From assembly GCF_001425685.1 (NCBI RefSeq), contig NZ_LMCY01000019.1:189-64188 (forward strand): a DNA stretch of 64,000 nt. The letters are read 5' to 3'. Shown one piece after another: positions 42,404-51,911 of the stretch (the stretch's first letter is position 1; each line of letters begins with the position of its first letter). A program made the position numbers and the translations under genes. The notes under the pieces are model-generated. The model ran no database searches, was not told the origin of the DNA, and worked only from the letters and a program-made list of their open reading frames with translations. This DNA is from Massilia sp. Root335 (GTDB lineage: Bacteria > Pseudomonadota > Gammaproteobacteria > Burkholderiales > Burkholderiaceae_D).

Positions 42404-45259
42404 ATGATGCAACAATATAACGCCAACTCGTACCTGTTCGGCGGTAATGCGCCGTACGTGGAAGAGTTGTACGAAGCGTACCTGAACAATCCGGGCTCTG
42501 TGCCCGACAACTGGCGCGCTTATTTCGACGCGATGCAGCACATGCCCGCCGTCGACGGTACCGCCAAGCCGGACGTGGATCACTCGTCCGTGATCGCTTC
42601 GTTCGCCGAACGCGCCAAGCAGGGCCCGATCCGCACCGTGACCGCCTCGCCGGACGCGGAGCTCGGCCGCAAGCGCGTCGCCGTGACCCAGCTGATCGCC
42701 GCCTACCGCTACCTCGGCTCGCGCTGGGCCAACCTGGACCCGCTGCAGCGCCAGGAACGTCCGCCGATCCCGGAACTGGAACCGTCGTTCTACGGTTTCA
42801 CCGAAGCCGACCTGGACACCAAGTTCAACATCAGCAACACCTACTTCGGCCAGGAAACCGCCTCGCTGCGCGACCTGCTGAACATGTTGCGCGACACCTA
42901 CTGCCGTTCCATCGGCGCGGAATTCATGTACGTCAGCGATCCGACCGAGAAGCGCTGGCTGCAGGAGAAGCTCGAGTCGATCCGTTCGACCCCGACCTTC
43001 ACCGCTGAAAAGAAAAAGCACATCCTCGAGCGCCTGACCGCGGCCGAAGGCCTGGAGCGCTACCTCCACACCAAGTACGTCGGCGCCAAGCGCTTCTCGC
43101 TGGAAGGCGGCGAATCGTTCATCGCCTCGATGGACGAAGTGATCCGCCGCGCCGGCGAGCACGGCGTGCAGGAAATCGTCATCGGCATGGCCCACCGCGG
43201 CCGCCTGAACGTCCTGGTCAACACGCTGGGCAAGGCACCGTCCGAGCTGTTCGAGGAGTTCGAAGGCAAGCACGCCGACGACCTGCCGTCGGGCGACGTG
43301 AAATACCACCAGGGCTTCTCGAGCGACATCTCGACCCCGGGCGGCCCGGTCCACCTGTCGCTGGCGTTCAACCCGTCGCACCTGGAAATCGTCAACCCGG
43401 TCGTCGAGGGTTCGGTCAAGGCGCGCATGGAGCGCCGCGGCGACCGCCTCGGCAAGGAAGTCCTGCCGATCCTCGTGCACGGCGACGCGGCCTTCGCCGG
43501 CCAGGGCGTCGTCATGGAGACGCTGAACCTGGCGCAGACCCGCGGCTACGGCACGGGCGGCACGGTCCACCTCGTCATCAACAACCAGATCGGCTTCACC
43601 ACGTCCGACCCGCGCGACGCGCGCTCGACGCTGTACTGCACCGACGTCGTCAAGATGATCGAGGCGCCGGTCCTGCACGTGAACGCGGACGATCCGGAAG
43701 CCGTCGTGCTGGCCTCGCAGATCGCGATGGACTACCGCACCGAGTTCCACAAGGACGTCGTCGTCGACATCATCTGCTACCGCAAGCTGGGCCACAACGA
43801 GCAGGACACCCCGGCCCTGACCCAGCCGCTGATGTACAAGAAGATCGCCAAGCACCCGGGCACCCGCAAGATGTACGCGGACAAGCTTTCCGCGCAGGGC
43901 ACCATCGCCGCCGAGGGTGGCGACCAGCTGGTCGCCGACTATCGCAACGCGATGGACGCCGGCAAGCACACCGTCGATCCGGTCCTGACCGACTTCAAGA
44001 ACAAGTACGCCGTCGACTGGGCCCCGTTCCTGAACAAGAAGTGGACCGACGCCGCCGACACCGCCGTGCCGCTGACCGAGCTGAAACGCCTGGCCCAGCG
44101 CATCACGACCGTGCCGGAAAACTTCAAGCTGCACTCGCTCGTCGAGAAAGTCCTGGGCGACCGCGCCAACATGGGCAAGGGCGAAGTGAACCTGGACTGG
44201 GGCATGGGCGAACATCTGGCCTACGCGTCGCTGCTGGCCTCGGGCTACGCCGTGCGCCTGTCGGGCCAGGATGCCGGCCGCGGCACCTTCGTGCACCGCC
44301 ACGCCGTGCTGCACGACCAGAACCGCGAGCGCTGGGACCAGGGCATCTACCTGCCGCTGGCCAACGTGTCGGAAAACCAGGCCAACTTCACCGTCATCGA
44401 CTCCGTGCTGTCGGAAGAAGCGGTGCTGGGCTTCGAATACGGCTATTCGACCGCCGAGCCGAACACGCTGACGATCTGGGAAGGCCAGTTCGGCGACTTC
44501 GTGAACGGTGCGCAGGTCGTCATCGACCAGTTCATCGCCTCGGGCGAAGTGAAGTGGGGCCGCGCCTCGGGCCTCGTCATGATGCTGCCGCACGGCTACG
44601 AAGGCCAGGGTCCGGAGCACTCGTCGGCCCGCATCGAGCGCTTCCTGCAGCTGTCCGCCGACCACAACATGCAGGTCGTGCAGCCGACCACGGCCGCGCA
44701 GATCTTCCACCTGCTGCGCCGCCAGATGGTGCGCCAGTTCCGCAAGCCGCTCGTCATCTTCACGCCGAAGTCGCTGCTGCGTAACAAGGACGCCGGCTCG
44801 CCGCTGACCGACCTGGCCAAGGGCGGCTTCCAGACCGTCATCGGCGAACAGGACGACAAGATCGACGCCAACAAGGTCAAGCGCGTGATCGCGTGCTCGG
44901 GCAAGGTGTACTATGACCTGGTCAATGCACGCAAGACCCGCGGCACGACGGACACCGCCATCGTCCGCATCGAGCAGCTGTACCCGTTCCCGCACAAGGC
45001 ATTCAGCGCCGAGCTGAAGAAGTTCCCGAACGTCACCGAAGTGGTGTGGGCACAGGACGAACCGCAGAACCAGGGTCCGTGGTTCCAGATCCAGCACAAC
45101 GTGTTCGAAAGCATGGAAACCGGCCAGCGCCTGGCGTACGCCGGCCGTCCGGCTTCCGCGTCCCCGGCCGTCGGCTACACCGACAAGCACGTGGCGCAGC
45201 AGAAGGAACTGCTGGACACCGCGTTCTCGAAGTTGAAAGGGTTCGTCCTCACCAAGTAA
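42404..45259 (+). CDS. sucA: 2-oxoglutarate dehydrogenase E1
   Basis: A 951-residue thiamine diphosphate enzyme that decarboxylates 2-oxoglutarate and passes the succinyl group to the E2 lipoyl arm. The N-terminal E2-binding segment (YLFGGNAPYVEELYEAYLNNP) and the ThDP region GMAHRGRLNVL (H264) are present, followed by GDAAFAGQGVVMETLN (about 360) and NNQIGFTT. Length matches E. coli SucA (933). It is followed by sucB after a hairpin. The ribosome binding site AAGGTGAG lies upstream of the ATG. Confidence 0.97.
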   Translation: MMQQYNANSYLFGGNAPYVEELYEAYLNNPGSVPDNWRAYFDAMQHMPAVDGTAKPDVDHSSVIASFAERAKQGPIRTVTASPDAELGRKRVAVTQLIAAYRYLGSRWANLDPLQRQERPPIPELEPSFYGFTEADLDTKFNISNTYFGQETASLRDLLNMLRDTYCRSIGAEFMYVSDPTEKRWLQEKLESIRSTPTFTAEKKKHILERLTAAEGLERYLHTKYVGAKRFSLEGGESFIASMDEVIRRAGEHGVQEIVIGMAHRGRLNVLVNTLGKAPSELFEEFEGKHADDLPSGDVKYHQGFSSDISTPGGPVHLSLAFNPSHLEIVNPVVEGSVKARMERRGDRLGKEVLPILVHGDAAFAGQGVVMETLNLAQTRGYGTGGTVHLVINNQIGFTTSDPRDARSTLYCTDVVKMIEAPVLHVNADDPEAVVLASQIAMDYRTEFHKDVVVDIICYRKLGHNEQDTPALTQPLMYKKIAKHPGTRKMYADKLSAQGTIAAEGGDQLVADYRNAMDAGKHTVDPVLTDFKNKYAVDWAPFLNKKWTDAADTAVPLTELKRLAQRITTVPENFKLHSLVEKVLGDRANMGKGEVNLDWGMGEHLAYASLLASGYAVRLSGQDAGRGTFVHRHAVLHDQNRERWDQGIYLPLANVSENQANFTVIDSVLSEEAVLGFEYGYSTAEPNTLTIWEGQFGDFVNGAQVVIDQFIASGEVKWGRASGLVMMLPHGYEGQGPEHSSARIERFLQLSADHNMQVVQPTTAAQIFHLLRRQMVRQFRKPLVIFTPKSLLRNKDAGSPLTDLAKGGFQTVIGEQDDKIDANKVKRVIACSGKVYYDLVNARKTRGTTDTAIVRIEQLYPFPHKAFSAELKKFPNVTEVVWAQDEPQNQGPWFQIQHNVFESMETGQRLAYAGRPASASPAVGYTDKHVAQQKELLDTAFSKLKGFVLTK

Positions 45260-45286
45260 GCAGCGCTCAGACGACAGCGCTCAGAC

Positions 45287-45314
45287 GACCCCGCGCCCGC
45301 GGCGCGGGGTCTTT
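45287..45314 (+). terminator. Hairpin between sucA and sucB
   Basis: A 10-bp stem (GACCCCGCGC at 45287-45296 with GCGCGGGGTC at 45302-45311) has a five-base loop and only three following T residues. It is probably a partial terminator or an mRNA-stabilising structure that tunes E1 against E2 levels. Confidence 0.6.
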
Positions 45315-45343
45315 GCACAGAATACAAAAACGGAGTTTTTTAA

Positions 45344-46600
45344 ATGGCACAAATCGAAGTCAAGGTCCCCCAATTGTCGGAATCGGTCGCCGAGGCGACC
45401 CTGCTGTCGTGGCACAAGAAAGTCGGCGAAGCCGTCTCGCGCGACGAAAACATGATCGACATCGAGACCGACAAGGTGGTCCTGGAACTGCCGGCACCGG
45501 CTGCCGGCGTGATCGTGCAAATCATCAAGAACGACGGCAGCACCGTCGTCGCGGGTGAAGTCATCGCCATCATCGATACCGAAGCATCGGCAGGCGCCAG
45601 CACCGGCCAGGTGAGCGCAGCCCCGGCACCGGCCGCGGAAGCCGCCCCGGCAGCACCGGCCGCCGCCGCATCCGGCTCGAAAGGCGACGTCGCCATGCCG
45701 GCCGCCGCCAAGATCCTGGCCGACAACAACCTGACCGCTGCCGACGCGACGGGCACCGGCCGTGACGGCCGCGTGACCAAGGGCGACGCCCTGGCCGCCG
45801 TCGCCAACAAACCGGCAGTCGCTGCGCCGGCACCGCTGGCAGCGCAAGCACCGAAGGCAGCCCTGCCGCAAGTGGCGGCGCCGAGCGTCAACCTGGGCGA
45901 CCGTCCGGAAGAGCGCGTGCCGATGAGCCGCCTGCGCGCCCGTATCGCCGAGCGCCTGCTGCAATCGCAGTCGACCAACGCCATCCTGACGACGTTCAAC
46001 GAAGTCAACATGGCCCCGGTCATGGACATGCGCGCGAAGTACAAGGACAAGTTCGAGAAGGAACACGGCGTCAAGCTGGGCTTCATGTCGTTCTTCGTCA
46101 AGGCCGCCGTCGCCGCGCTGAAGAAGTACCCGATCCTGAACGCATCGGTCGACGGTAACGACATCATCTATCACGGCTACTTCGACATCGGCATCGCCGT
46201 CGGTTCGCCGCGCGGCCTGGTGGTGCCGATCCTGCGCAACGCCGACCAGATGTCGATCGCCGACATCGAGAAGAAGATCGGCGAATTCGGCCAGAAAGCC
46301 AAGGACGGCAAGCTGACCCTGGAAGACCTGACCGGCGGTACGTTCTCGATCTCGAACGGCGGCACGTTCGGCTCGATGCTGTCGACCCCGATCATCAACC
46401 CGCCGCAGTCGGCGATCCTGGGCGTGCACGCGACCAAGGACCGCGCCGTCGTCGAGAACGGTCAGATCGTCATCCGTCCGATGAACTACCTGGCCATGTC
46501 GTACGACCACCGCATCATCGACGGCCGCGAAGCCGTCCTGGGCCTGGTCGCGATGAAGGATGCGCTGGAAGATCCGGCCCGCCTGCTGCTCGACCTGTAA
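45344..46600 (+). CDS. sucB: Dihydrolipoyl succinyltransferase E2
   Basis: A 418-residue core of the 2-oxoglutarate dehydrogenase complex. The N-terminal lipoyl domain has its lipoylated Lys at K44 in [13 protein letters not shown]. An Ala/Pro linker (about 85-110) leads to the peripheral subunit-binding domain ([29 protein letters not shown]). The catalytic domain ends with [11 protein letters not shown] (H389, D393). It lies between sucA and lpdA, with a PspC gene intervening before lpdA. Confidence 0.97.
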   Translation: MAQIEVKVPQLSESVAEATLLSWHKKVGEAVSRDENMIDIETDKVVLELPAPAAGVIVQIIKNDGSTVVAGEVIAIIDTEASAGASTGQVSAAPAPAAEAAPAAPAAAASGSKGDVAMPAAAKILADNNLTAADATGTGRDGRVTKGDALAAVANKPAVAAPAPLAAQAPKAALPQVAAPSVNLGDRPEERVPMSRLRARIAERLLQSQSTNAILTTFNEVNMAPVMDMRAKYKDKFEKEHGVKLGFMSFFVKAAVAALKKYPILNASVDGNDIIYHGYFDIGIAVGSPRGLVVPILRNADQMSIADIEKKIGEFGQKAKDGKLTLEDLTGGTFSISNGGTFGSMLSTPIINPPQSAILGVHATKDRAVVENGQIVIRPMNYLAMSYDHRIIDGREAVLGLVAMKDALEDPARLLLDL

Positions 46601-46672
46601 TCACGCGAATTTGCCGAGGGATGGGCGCGCCGGCCGGTGCGCTCGTGCGTAGTCTGATGGAAGGGAACGATC

Positions 46673-47008
46673 ATGATCTCCGATGAAATCAAGCGTCTGC
46701 ACGAGTTGCACCAGGCCGGCGCCCTCAGCGACGCCGAATTCGAACAGGCGAAGGCGAAGGTGTTGTCGTCGTCGTCGACGGTGAACCTGAACAAGACCAC
46801 GAGTGCCGACGGCACCTTCGCGGCCGAGCTGAACACCTTGCGCCGCTCGCGCACCGACCGCTGGCTGGGCGGTGTGTGCGGCGGCCTCGCCCGCGTGTCG
46901 GGCGTGGACGCGTGGGTGTGGCGGCTCGTGTTCACGCTGTTCACCATCACGTTCGGGTTCGGGTTCGTGATTTACCTGTTGTTGTGGATTTTCGTACCCG
47001 AAGAGTGA
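46673..47008 (+). CDS. SHOCT-PspC domain membrane protein
   Basis: A 111-residue protein: an N-terminal SHOCT-type helix (ISDEIKRLHELHQAGALSDAEFEQAKAKVL), a short linker, then a PspC domain (RSRTDRWLGGVCGGLARVSGVDAWVWRLVFTLFTITFGFGFVIYLLLWIFVPEE) with one or two membrane segments. PspC-like proteins sense or support the inner membrane. It stands between sucB and lpdA, where such a gene is not expected functionally. The start has GGAA five bases upstream. Confidence 0.88.
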   Translation: MISDEIKRLHELHQAGALSDAEFEQAKAKVLSSSSTVNLNKTTSADGTFAAELNTLRRSRTDRWLGGVCGGLARVSGVDAWVWRLVFTLFTITFGFGFVIYLLLWIFVPEE

Positions 47009-47045
47009 GTCTTCGGGCGAAGAACGAATACGAAACCCGGATCAA

Positions 47046-47149
47046 CGTCGTTCCCGCGCAGGCGGGAACCCAGGTTCAGTGATCGGAACCGCAAACAGTT
47101 GCGGCTTCGTTCGGCATACATTGGGTCCCCGCCTGCGCGGGGACGACGG
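47046..47149. repeat. Inverted pair of CGTTCCCGC repeats (REPIN-like)
   Basis: CGTCGTTCCCGC...GCGGGAACCCA (47046-47072) and its inverted partner TGGGTCCCCGCC...GGGGACGACGG (47122-47149) flank a 49-base spacer. Each arm is itself palindromic. The layout matches REP doublets (REPINs) and recurs at 60108-60207. Confidence 0.8.
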
Positions 47150-47210
47150 AGGTCGAGTGCCTGGCAACCGGTGTTGTCCGGCACCTCGGGAACAAAAAGG
47201 AAAACGTTAG

Positions 47211-48644
47211 ATGAGCACTGAAAAACAATTCGACGTCGTCGTGATCGGCGGCGGCCCTGGCGGCTATGTGGCCGCGATCCGCGCTGCGCAGCTGGGCTTC
47301 AAGACCGCCTGCATCGACGAATGGCAGAACGCCAAGGGCGGCCCGGCACTGGGCGGCACCTGCACCAACGTCGGCTGCATCCCGTCGAAGGCGCTGCTGC
47401 AATCGTCGGAACACTTCGAGCACGCCGGCCACGCGTTCGCCGAGCACGGCATCGACGTCGCCGGCCTCTCGCTGAACCTGGGCCAGATGCTCAAGCGTAA
47501 GGATGGCGTCGTCAAGGCCAACAACGACGGCATCGTGTACCTGTTCAAGAAAAACAAGGTCACCTTCTTCCACGGCCGCGGCACGCTCGCCGGCAAGGCC
47601 GGCGACGGCTACACGGTCAACGTGTCGGGCACCACGACCGATTCGCTCAGCGCGAAGAACGTCATCATCGCCACCGGCTCCAACGCCCGCGAACTGCCGG
47701 GCGCCGCCTTCGACGAGAAAATCGTCCTGTCGAACACCGGCGCGCTGACCGTCGATGCCGTCCCGGCCAAGCTGGGCGTGATCGGCGCCGGCGTGATCGG
47801 CCTGGAGATGGGCTCCGTGTGGCGCCGCCTGGGCGCCAAGGTCACCGTGCTGGAAGGCCTGCCGACGTTCCTGGGCGCGGTCGACGAGCAGATCGCCAAG
47901 GAAGCGCACAAGCTGTTCACCAAGCAGGGCCTGGACATCCAGCTGGGCGTGAAGATCAACAGCGTCACCAAGGGCGCCAATAACGTCACCGTGGAATATG
48001 CCGATGCGTCGGGCGCGGCGAAGAGCGAAACGTTCGACCGCCTGATCGTCTCGATCGGCCGCGTGCCGAACACCAACGGCCTCGGCATCGAGACCGTCGG
48101 CGTGCAGCTGGACGAGCGCGGCTTCGTCGCCGTCGACGACGAATGCCGCACCAACGTCCCGGGCATCTGGGCCGTGGGCGACGTCGTGCGCGGCCCGATG
48201 CTGGCGCACAAGGCGGAAGAAGAGGGCGTCGCGGTCGCCGAGCGCATCGCCGGCCAGCACGGCCACGTCAACTTCAACACGATCCCGTGGGTCATCTACA
48301 CCTCGCCGGAAATCGCGTGGGTCGGCAAGACCGAGCAGCAGCTCAAGAAGGAAGGCGTCGCCTATAAAGCCGGCACGTTCCCGTTCATGGCCAACGGCCG
48401 TGCGCGCGCGCTGGGCGACACGTCGGGCATGGTGAAATTCCTGGCCGACGCGACGACCGACGAAATCCTGGGCGTCCACATCGTGGGCCCGGTCGCGTCG
48501 GAGCTGATCTCGGAAGCCGTCGTCGCGATGGAATTCCGCGCCTCGTCGGAAGACATCGCCCGCATCTGCCACGCCCACCCGTCGCTGTCCGAAGCGACCA
48601 AGGAAGCCGCGCTCGCCGTCGACAAGCGTTCGCTGAACTTCTAA
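47211..48644 (+). CDS. lpdA: Dihydrolipoyl dehydrogenase E3
   Basis: A 477-residue FAD enzyme that reoxidises the dihydrolipoyl arm of E2 with NAD+. The FAD site is [19 protein letters not shown]. The redox disulphide is C51/C56 in [16 protein letters not shown]. The NAD site is [16 protein letters not shown], and the catalytic base is His456 in [13 protein letters not shown]. It belongs to the sucAB complex despite the inserted PspC gene and repeat pair. Confidence 0.97.
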   Translation: MSTEKQFDVVVIGGGPGGYVAAIRAAQLGFKTACIDEWQNAKGGPALGGTCTNVGCIPSKALLQSSEHFEHAGHAFAEHGIDVAGLSLNLGQMLKRKDGVVKANNDGIVYLFKKNKVTFFHGRGTLAGKAGDGYTVNVSGTTTDSLSAKNVIIATGSNARELPGAAFDEKIVLSNTGALTVDAVPAKLGVIGAGVIGLEMGSVWRRLGAKVTVLEGLPTFLGAVDEQIAKEAHKLFTKQGLDIQLGVKINSVTKGANNVTVEYADASGAAKSETFDRLIVSIGRVPNTNGLGIETVGVQLDERGFVAVDDECRTNVPGIWAVGDVVRGPMLAHKAEEEGVAVAERIAGQHGHVNFNTIPWVIYTSPEIAWVGKTEQQLKKEGVAYKAGTFPFMANGRARALGDTSGMVKFLADATTDEILGVHIVGPVASELISEAVVAMEFRASSEDIARICHAHPSLSEATKEAALAVDKRSLNF

Positions 48645-48669
48645 AACCTGTATGACGGGCTGCGGCCCG

Positions 48670-48747
48670 GTAGGGTGGGCACCCTGTGCCCACGCGGATG
48701 TGCGCGTCATGCCGGCATCCGCGTGGGCACGGTGTGCCCACCCTACG
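48670..48747. repeat. Inverted pair of GTAGGGTGGGC repeats
   Basis: GTAGGGTGGGCACCCTGTGC... (48670-48697) and the inverted GCGTGGGCACGGTGTGCC...CTACG (48721-48747) occupy most of the gap between lpdA and zapE. They would form two hairpins or one long one in an lpdA transcript. Confidence 0.8.
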
Positions 48748-48766
48748 TTTTCACGGCAAGCTTTCC

Positions 48767-49864
48767 ATGAACGTCCAAGAGTATTACCAGCACGCGCTGA
48801 CCGAGCGCGGATTCAAGTCCGATCCCGCGCAGCAGCGCGCCGTCGACCGCCTGCAGGCGGCCTACGACGACTGGGTCGGATACAAGTCGCAGCGCTCGTC
48901 CGCGTTCAAGCGCCTGATCAACCGTCCCGACGTCCCGCAAGGCGTCTACATGTGGGGCGGGGTGGGGCGCGGCAAGTCCTTCCTCATGGACAGCTTCTAC
49001 TCGGTCGTGCCGGTCGTACGCAAGACGCGCCTGCACTTCCACGAATTCATGCGCGCCGTGCACCGCCAGCTCGATGAGCTCAGGGGCATGGAAGACCCGC
49101 TGCTCGAGGTCGCGCGCCGCATCGCCAAGAAATACCGCCTGATCTGCTTCGACGAATTCCACGTCAGCGACGTCGCCGACGCGATGATCATGTACAACCT
49201 GCTGTCCGCGCTGTTCTCCCACGGCGTGTCGTTCGTGATGACGTCGAACTACGATCCGGACAGGCTGTACCCGGATGGCCTGCACCGCGACCGCATGCTG
49301 CCGACGATCGCGCTCCTCAAGGACAAGCTGGACGTGATGAACGTCGACGCCGGCATCGACTACCGCCACCGCGCGCTGGAACAGGTGCAGGCCTATTACA
49401 CGCCGCTGGGCGCGAGCGCCGACCACGCGTTGCGCGAGACCTATGCGAAGGTCGCCGACACCGCCGACGAAGACCCGCGCGTGCACATCGAGCAGCGCGA
49501 AATACGGGCGCTGCGGCGCGCGGGCGGCGTGATCTGGTTCGACTTCGCGACCCTGTGCGGCGGCCCGCGCTCGCAGAACGACTACCTCGAATTATCGAGC
49601 CAGTTCCACACCGTGATCCTGTCCGGCGTGCCGCGCATGTCGGCCGCGATGTCGTCCGAGGCGCGCCGCTTCACGTGGCTGATCGACGTGTTCTACGACC
49701 ACAAGATCAAGCTGATCATGTCGGCCGAGGTCGAGCCCGAGCAGCTGTACACGGAGGGCGCGATGTCGAACGAGTTCCACCGCACCGTGTCGCGTATCAT
49801 TGAGATGCAGTCGCGCGAATACATGCTGGCCGAGCGCCGTGGCGCGGCGGATGCGCTGGCCTGA
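48767..49864 (+). CDS. zapE: ZapE (AFG1-like) cell-division ATPase
   Basis: A 365-residue AAA+-like ATPase of the AFG1/ZapE family, which affects Z-ring stability in E. coli. Walker A is GGVGRGKS (64-71), and Walker B is LICFDEFHVSD near 125. The sensor region has FVMTSNYDPDRLYPDGLHRDRMLP. The ATG at 48767 gives the standard N-terminus MNVQEYYQHAL; the frame is open upstream through the repeat. A position after lpdA is common in Burkholderiales. Confidence 0.93.
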   Translation: MNVQEYYQHALTERGFKSDPAQQRAVDRLQAAYDDWVGYKSQRSSAFKRLINRPDVPQGVYMWGGVGRGKSFLMDSFYSVVPVVRKTRLHFHEFMRAVHRQLDELRGMEDPLLEVARRIAKKYRLICFDEFHVSDVADAMIMYNLLSALFSHGVSFVMTSNYDPDRLYPDGLHRDRMLPTIALLKDKLDVMNVDAGIDYRHRALEQVQAYYTPLGASADHALRETYAKVADTADEDPRVHIEQREIRALRRAGGVIWFDFATLCGGPRSQNDYLELSSQFHTVILSGVPRMSAAMSSEARRFTWLIDVFYDHKIKLIMSAEVEPEQLYTEGAMSNEFHRTVSRIIEMQSREYMLAERRGAADALA

Positions 49865-49882
49865 CACGATCAAAGGAACCGA

Positions 49883-50551
49883 ATGAAAGCTGATTTCGTA
49901 ACAGACACCCGCAGCCCGCGCGCGCTCGCCGCCGCGCTGTCCGCCGCGCTGTCCGCCGTATTGCTGGCGGCGTGCGCGAGCCCGGACGTGGTGCCGCGCG
50001 AGGTGCCGCCGCCGCCCGTGACCTCCGTTGCCCAGGCCGACCAGCAACTGGCCGCGGTGGCGCGCGAGCGTGCCGCGATCGAGGCCCGTTTCGCCGAGCG
50101 CGAACGCGTCTGCTACGACAGGTTTTTCGTGAACAGCTGCCTCGACGAGGCCAAGGAACGCCGCCGCAGCGCCCTCGCGGCCCAGCGCGCGATCGAAGTG
50201 CAGGCCGACCGCTTCAAGCGCGAGGCCGTCGTCGTCGAGCGCGACCGCAACCTGGCCGAAGCGGAGCGCCGCTTCCAGGAACAGGAAGCGCGCCTGGCCG
50301 CCGAACCCGCGGCGCCCACGCCGGCAGCGGCGCCGGTGCCGCCGCCGCGCAAGCCGACGGTGCCGGGCCGCGTGGCCGAGCGCGACGCCCACCTGCGCGC
50401 TGCGCGCCAGGCCGAAGCGGCCGATGCCGGCAAGCGCGCGCAGAACGTGCGCGAATTCGAAGCGCGCAAGGCCGAATCGGCGGAACGCCAGCGCAAGGTC
50501 GCCGAGCGCAAGGCAGAGAAGGCCGCGAAGGAAGCCAAGGAAGCGAAGTAG
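49883..50551 (+). CDS. Coiled-coil lipoprotein of unknown function
   Basis: A 222-residue predicted lipoprotein: signal with lipobox LLAAC (about residues 29-33), preceded by an unusually long basic start. The mature part is almost all charged helix (QLAAVARERAAIEARFAERERVCYDRFFVNSCLDEAKERRR), with a Cys pair, then a Pro/Ala linker (APTPAAAPVPPPRKP) and a Lys/Glu/Ala-rich C-terminal coil. It may span part of the periplasm. Its TAG stop is provided by the following GTAGGGTGGGC repeat. Starts 18 bases after zapE. Confidence 0.65.
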   Translation: MKADFVTDTRSPRALAAALSAALSAVLLAACASPDVVPREVPPPPVTSVAQADQQLAAVARERAAIEARFAERERVCYDRFFVNSCLDEAKERRRSALAAQRAIEVQADRFKREAVVVERDRNLAEAERRFQEQEARLAAEPAAPTPAAAPVPPPRKPTVPGRVAERDAHLRAARQAEAADAGKRAQNVREFEARKAESAERQRKVAERKAEKAAKEAKEAK

Positions 50552-50685
50552 GGTGGGCACACCGTGCCCACGCGTGACGTATGCGGGTCGTTGGCGCCAC
50601 GTGTGACGTATGCGGCTGGTTGGCGTCACGCGTGACGTATGCGGTTCGTTGGCGTCACGCGTGGGCGGAGGCCGCCCACCCTACG
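50548..50685. repeat. Inverted repeat pair enclosing a 29-bp tandem repeat
   Basis: A GTAGGGTGGGC copy (50548-50574) and its inverted partner (50659-50685) enclose three tandem units of 29 bases (starting 50574, 50603 and 50632), each beginning GTGACGTATGCGG. The units differ at only a few positions. The left copy supplies the TAG stop of the upstream lipoprotein gene. Confidence 0.85.
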
Positions 50686-50743
50686 GCCGATCCGATACCG
50701 CCGGCCCCGCCCACGCGGCGATACGTGCCGGTCGATCCGCCGA

Positions 50744-51514
50744 TTACGGCCGCTCCAGCACCGGTTTGACGAGCTTGACGATCGCCATGCTGCAATTCCC
50801 GCCCTTGCCGTGGGAACGCTCGCCGGCCTTGCTGATCAGCATCTCGGACGCCTGGCGCGGACTGGCCTTGGCCAGCGCGCCGCCCAGTTCGGCGTCCGTG
50901 AAGAAATGCCACAGGCCATCCGAGCAGAGCAGGAAGGTATCGCCTGCCGCCAGGCCGCTGCGTTCGCCGAACGCCATGAACGGCTCCTTGCGATTATTGC
51001 CCAGCAAATTCAGCAGCAGCTTGGACTTGCGGTGGTTCTTCGCCGCCTCGGGCGGGACGCGGTCGGTCGACACGAGGTGCTCGATGTACGCCGCATCGTT
51101 CGTTCGCGCCAAGCACTTGCCTTCGTGAAAGTAATACAGGCGCGAATCGCCCACATGCGTCCAGACGGCATCCCCGTGCGGCGTGAGCACGAGGCCGACG
51201 AAGCTGGCGGGGGCCTGGACCTGGGTCGTCACCGCGTTCATGTTGATGACGAGGTGGGTTTCCTGCACGATGTCGCGCAGCAGTTGCTGCAGGCGCTCCA
51301 CGGTGGGCCGGTCGCCCGGCTTGAATTCGTCGAATACCTGCTTGGCGGTGTGCATGACCTGGTCCGCGCCGGCCGCGCCGGCGACGCCGTCGGACAGCAC
51401 CGCCAGCACGTAGCCGGGCGCGCGGGCGCCGGTCATGAGCGCGACCCGGTCGTTCTGCTGCGGGCGGTTACCGATGTGCTGCGCGGTTCCCGCTTCTAAC
51501 TTGTATGAGGTCAT
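50744..51514 (-). CDS. PP2C-type protein phosphatase
   Basis: A 256-residue PPM/PP2C phosphatase domain. Motifs: GNRPQQND (about 15-22), LSDGVAGAAGAD (41-52), HVGDSRLYYF (about 119) and LLCSDGLWHFF (about 195). The usual final metal-binding DN motif reads GGNCSM, with Gly where Asp is expected, so one metal ligand may be missing. Ser/Thr phosphatases of this kind often partner with kinases or T6SS/stress systems, but none is adjacent. Transcribed opposite to its neighbours. Confidence 0.85.
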   Translation of the reverse strand: MTSYKLEAGTAQHIGNRPQQNDRVALMTGARAPGYVLAVLSDGVAGAAGADQVMHTAKQVFDEFKPGDRPTVERLQQLLRDIVQETHLVINMNAVTTQVQAPASFVGLVLTPHGDAVWTHVGDSRLYYFHEGKCLARTNDAAYIEHLVSTDRVPPEAAKNHRKSKLLLNLLGNNRKEPFMAFGERSGLAAGDTFLLCSDGLWHFFTDAELGGALAKASPRQASEMLISKAGERSHGKGGNCSMAIVKLVKPVLERP

Positions 51515-51681
51515 AAACGTGGCTTTCCGATGCCGTGATGCCGGACTTTGTTGGCGGCAACGGCGGTGTAGTTTAAACTATGCACCGGTTTGCACTGGAG
51601 TTGCAAGCCGTAACGACGAATAGCGCCGCCCCGAGCCAGCGGGCATGCGCCTTCCCACCCCTTTACGCTTAAAGTTCGGAA

Positions 51682-51891
51682 ATGCCTAACATGATCGACG
51701 TCCAGGAGATCCACCGCCGTATCATCGAACTCGACGTGGAACATCGCGACCTCGACGCCGTCATAGAAATGCTGACCCGCGATGGCCACTCCGATCAGTT
51801 GCAGCTGCGTCGTCTGAAGAAGCGCAAGCTGCAGTTGAAGGATCACATCACACTGCTGAAGATGCAGTTGGTGCCCGATGTTCCTGCCTGA
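51682..51891 (+). CDS. YdcH family (DUF465) protein
   Basis: A 69-residue helical coiled-coil protein. VQEIHRRIIELDVEHRDLDAVIEMLTR, then LQLRRLKKRKLQLKDHITLLKMQL is the DUF465/YdcH pattern. Function unknown. An internal ATG (MID, 51691) is an equally possible start. It ends 20 bases before the helicase gene, so the two may be co-transcribed. Confidence 0.8.
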   Translation: MPNMIDVQEIHRRIIELDVEHRDLDAVIEMLTRDGHSDQLQLRRLKKRKLQLKDHITLLKMQLVPDVPA

Positions 51892-51911
51892 CTCCGGCGT
51901 AAGTATTCCGT

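Noticed and set aside
50574..50660. Possible CRISPR-like repeat
   Set aside because: The three 29-base units are directly abutting with no spacers, and no cas gene is in the window.
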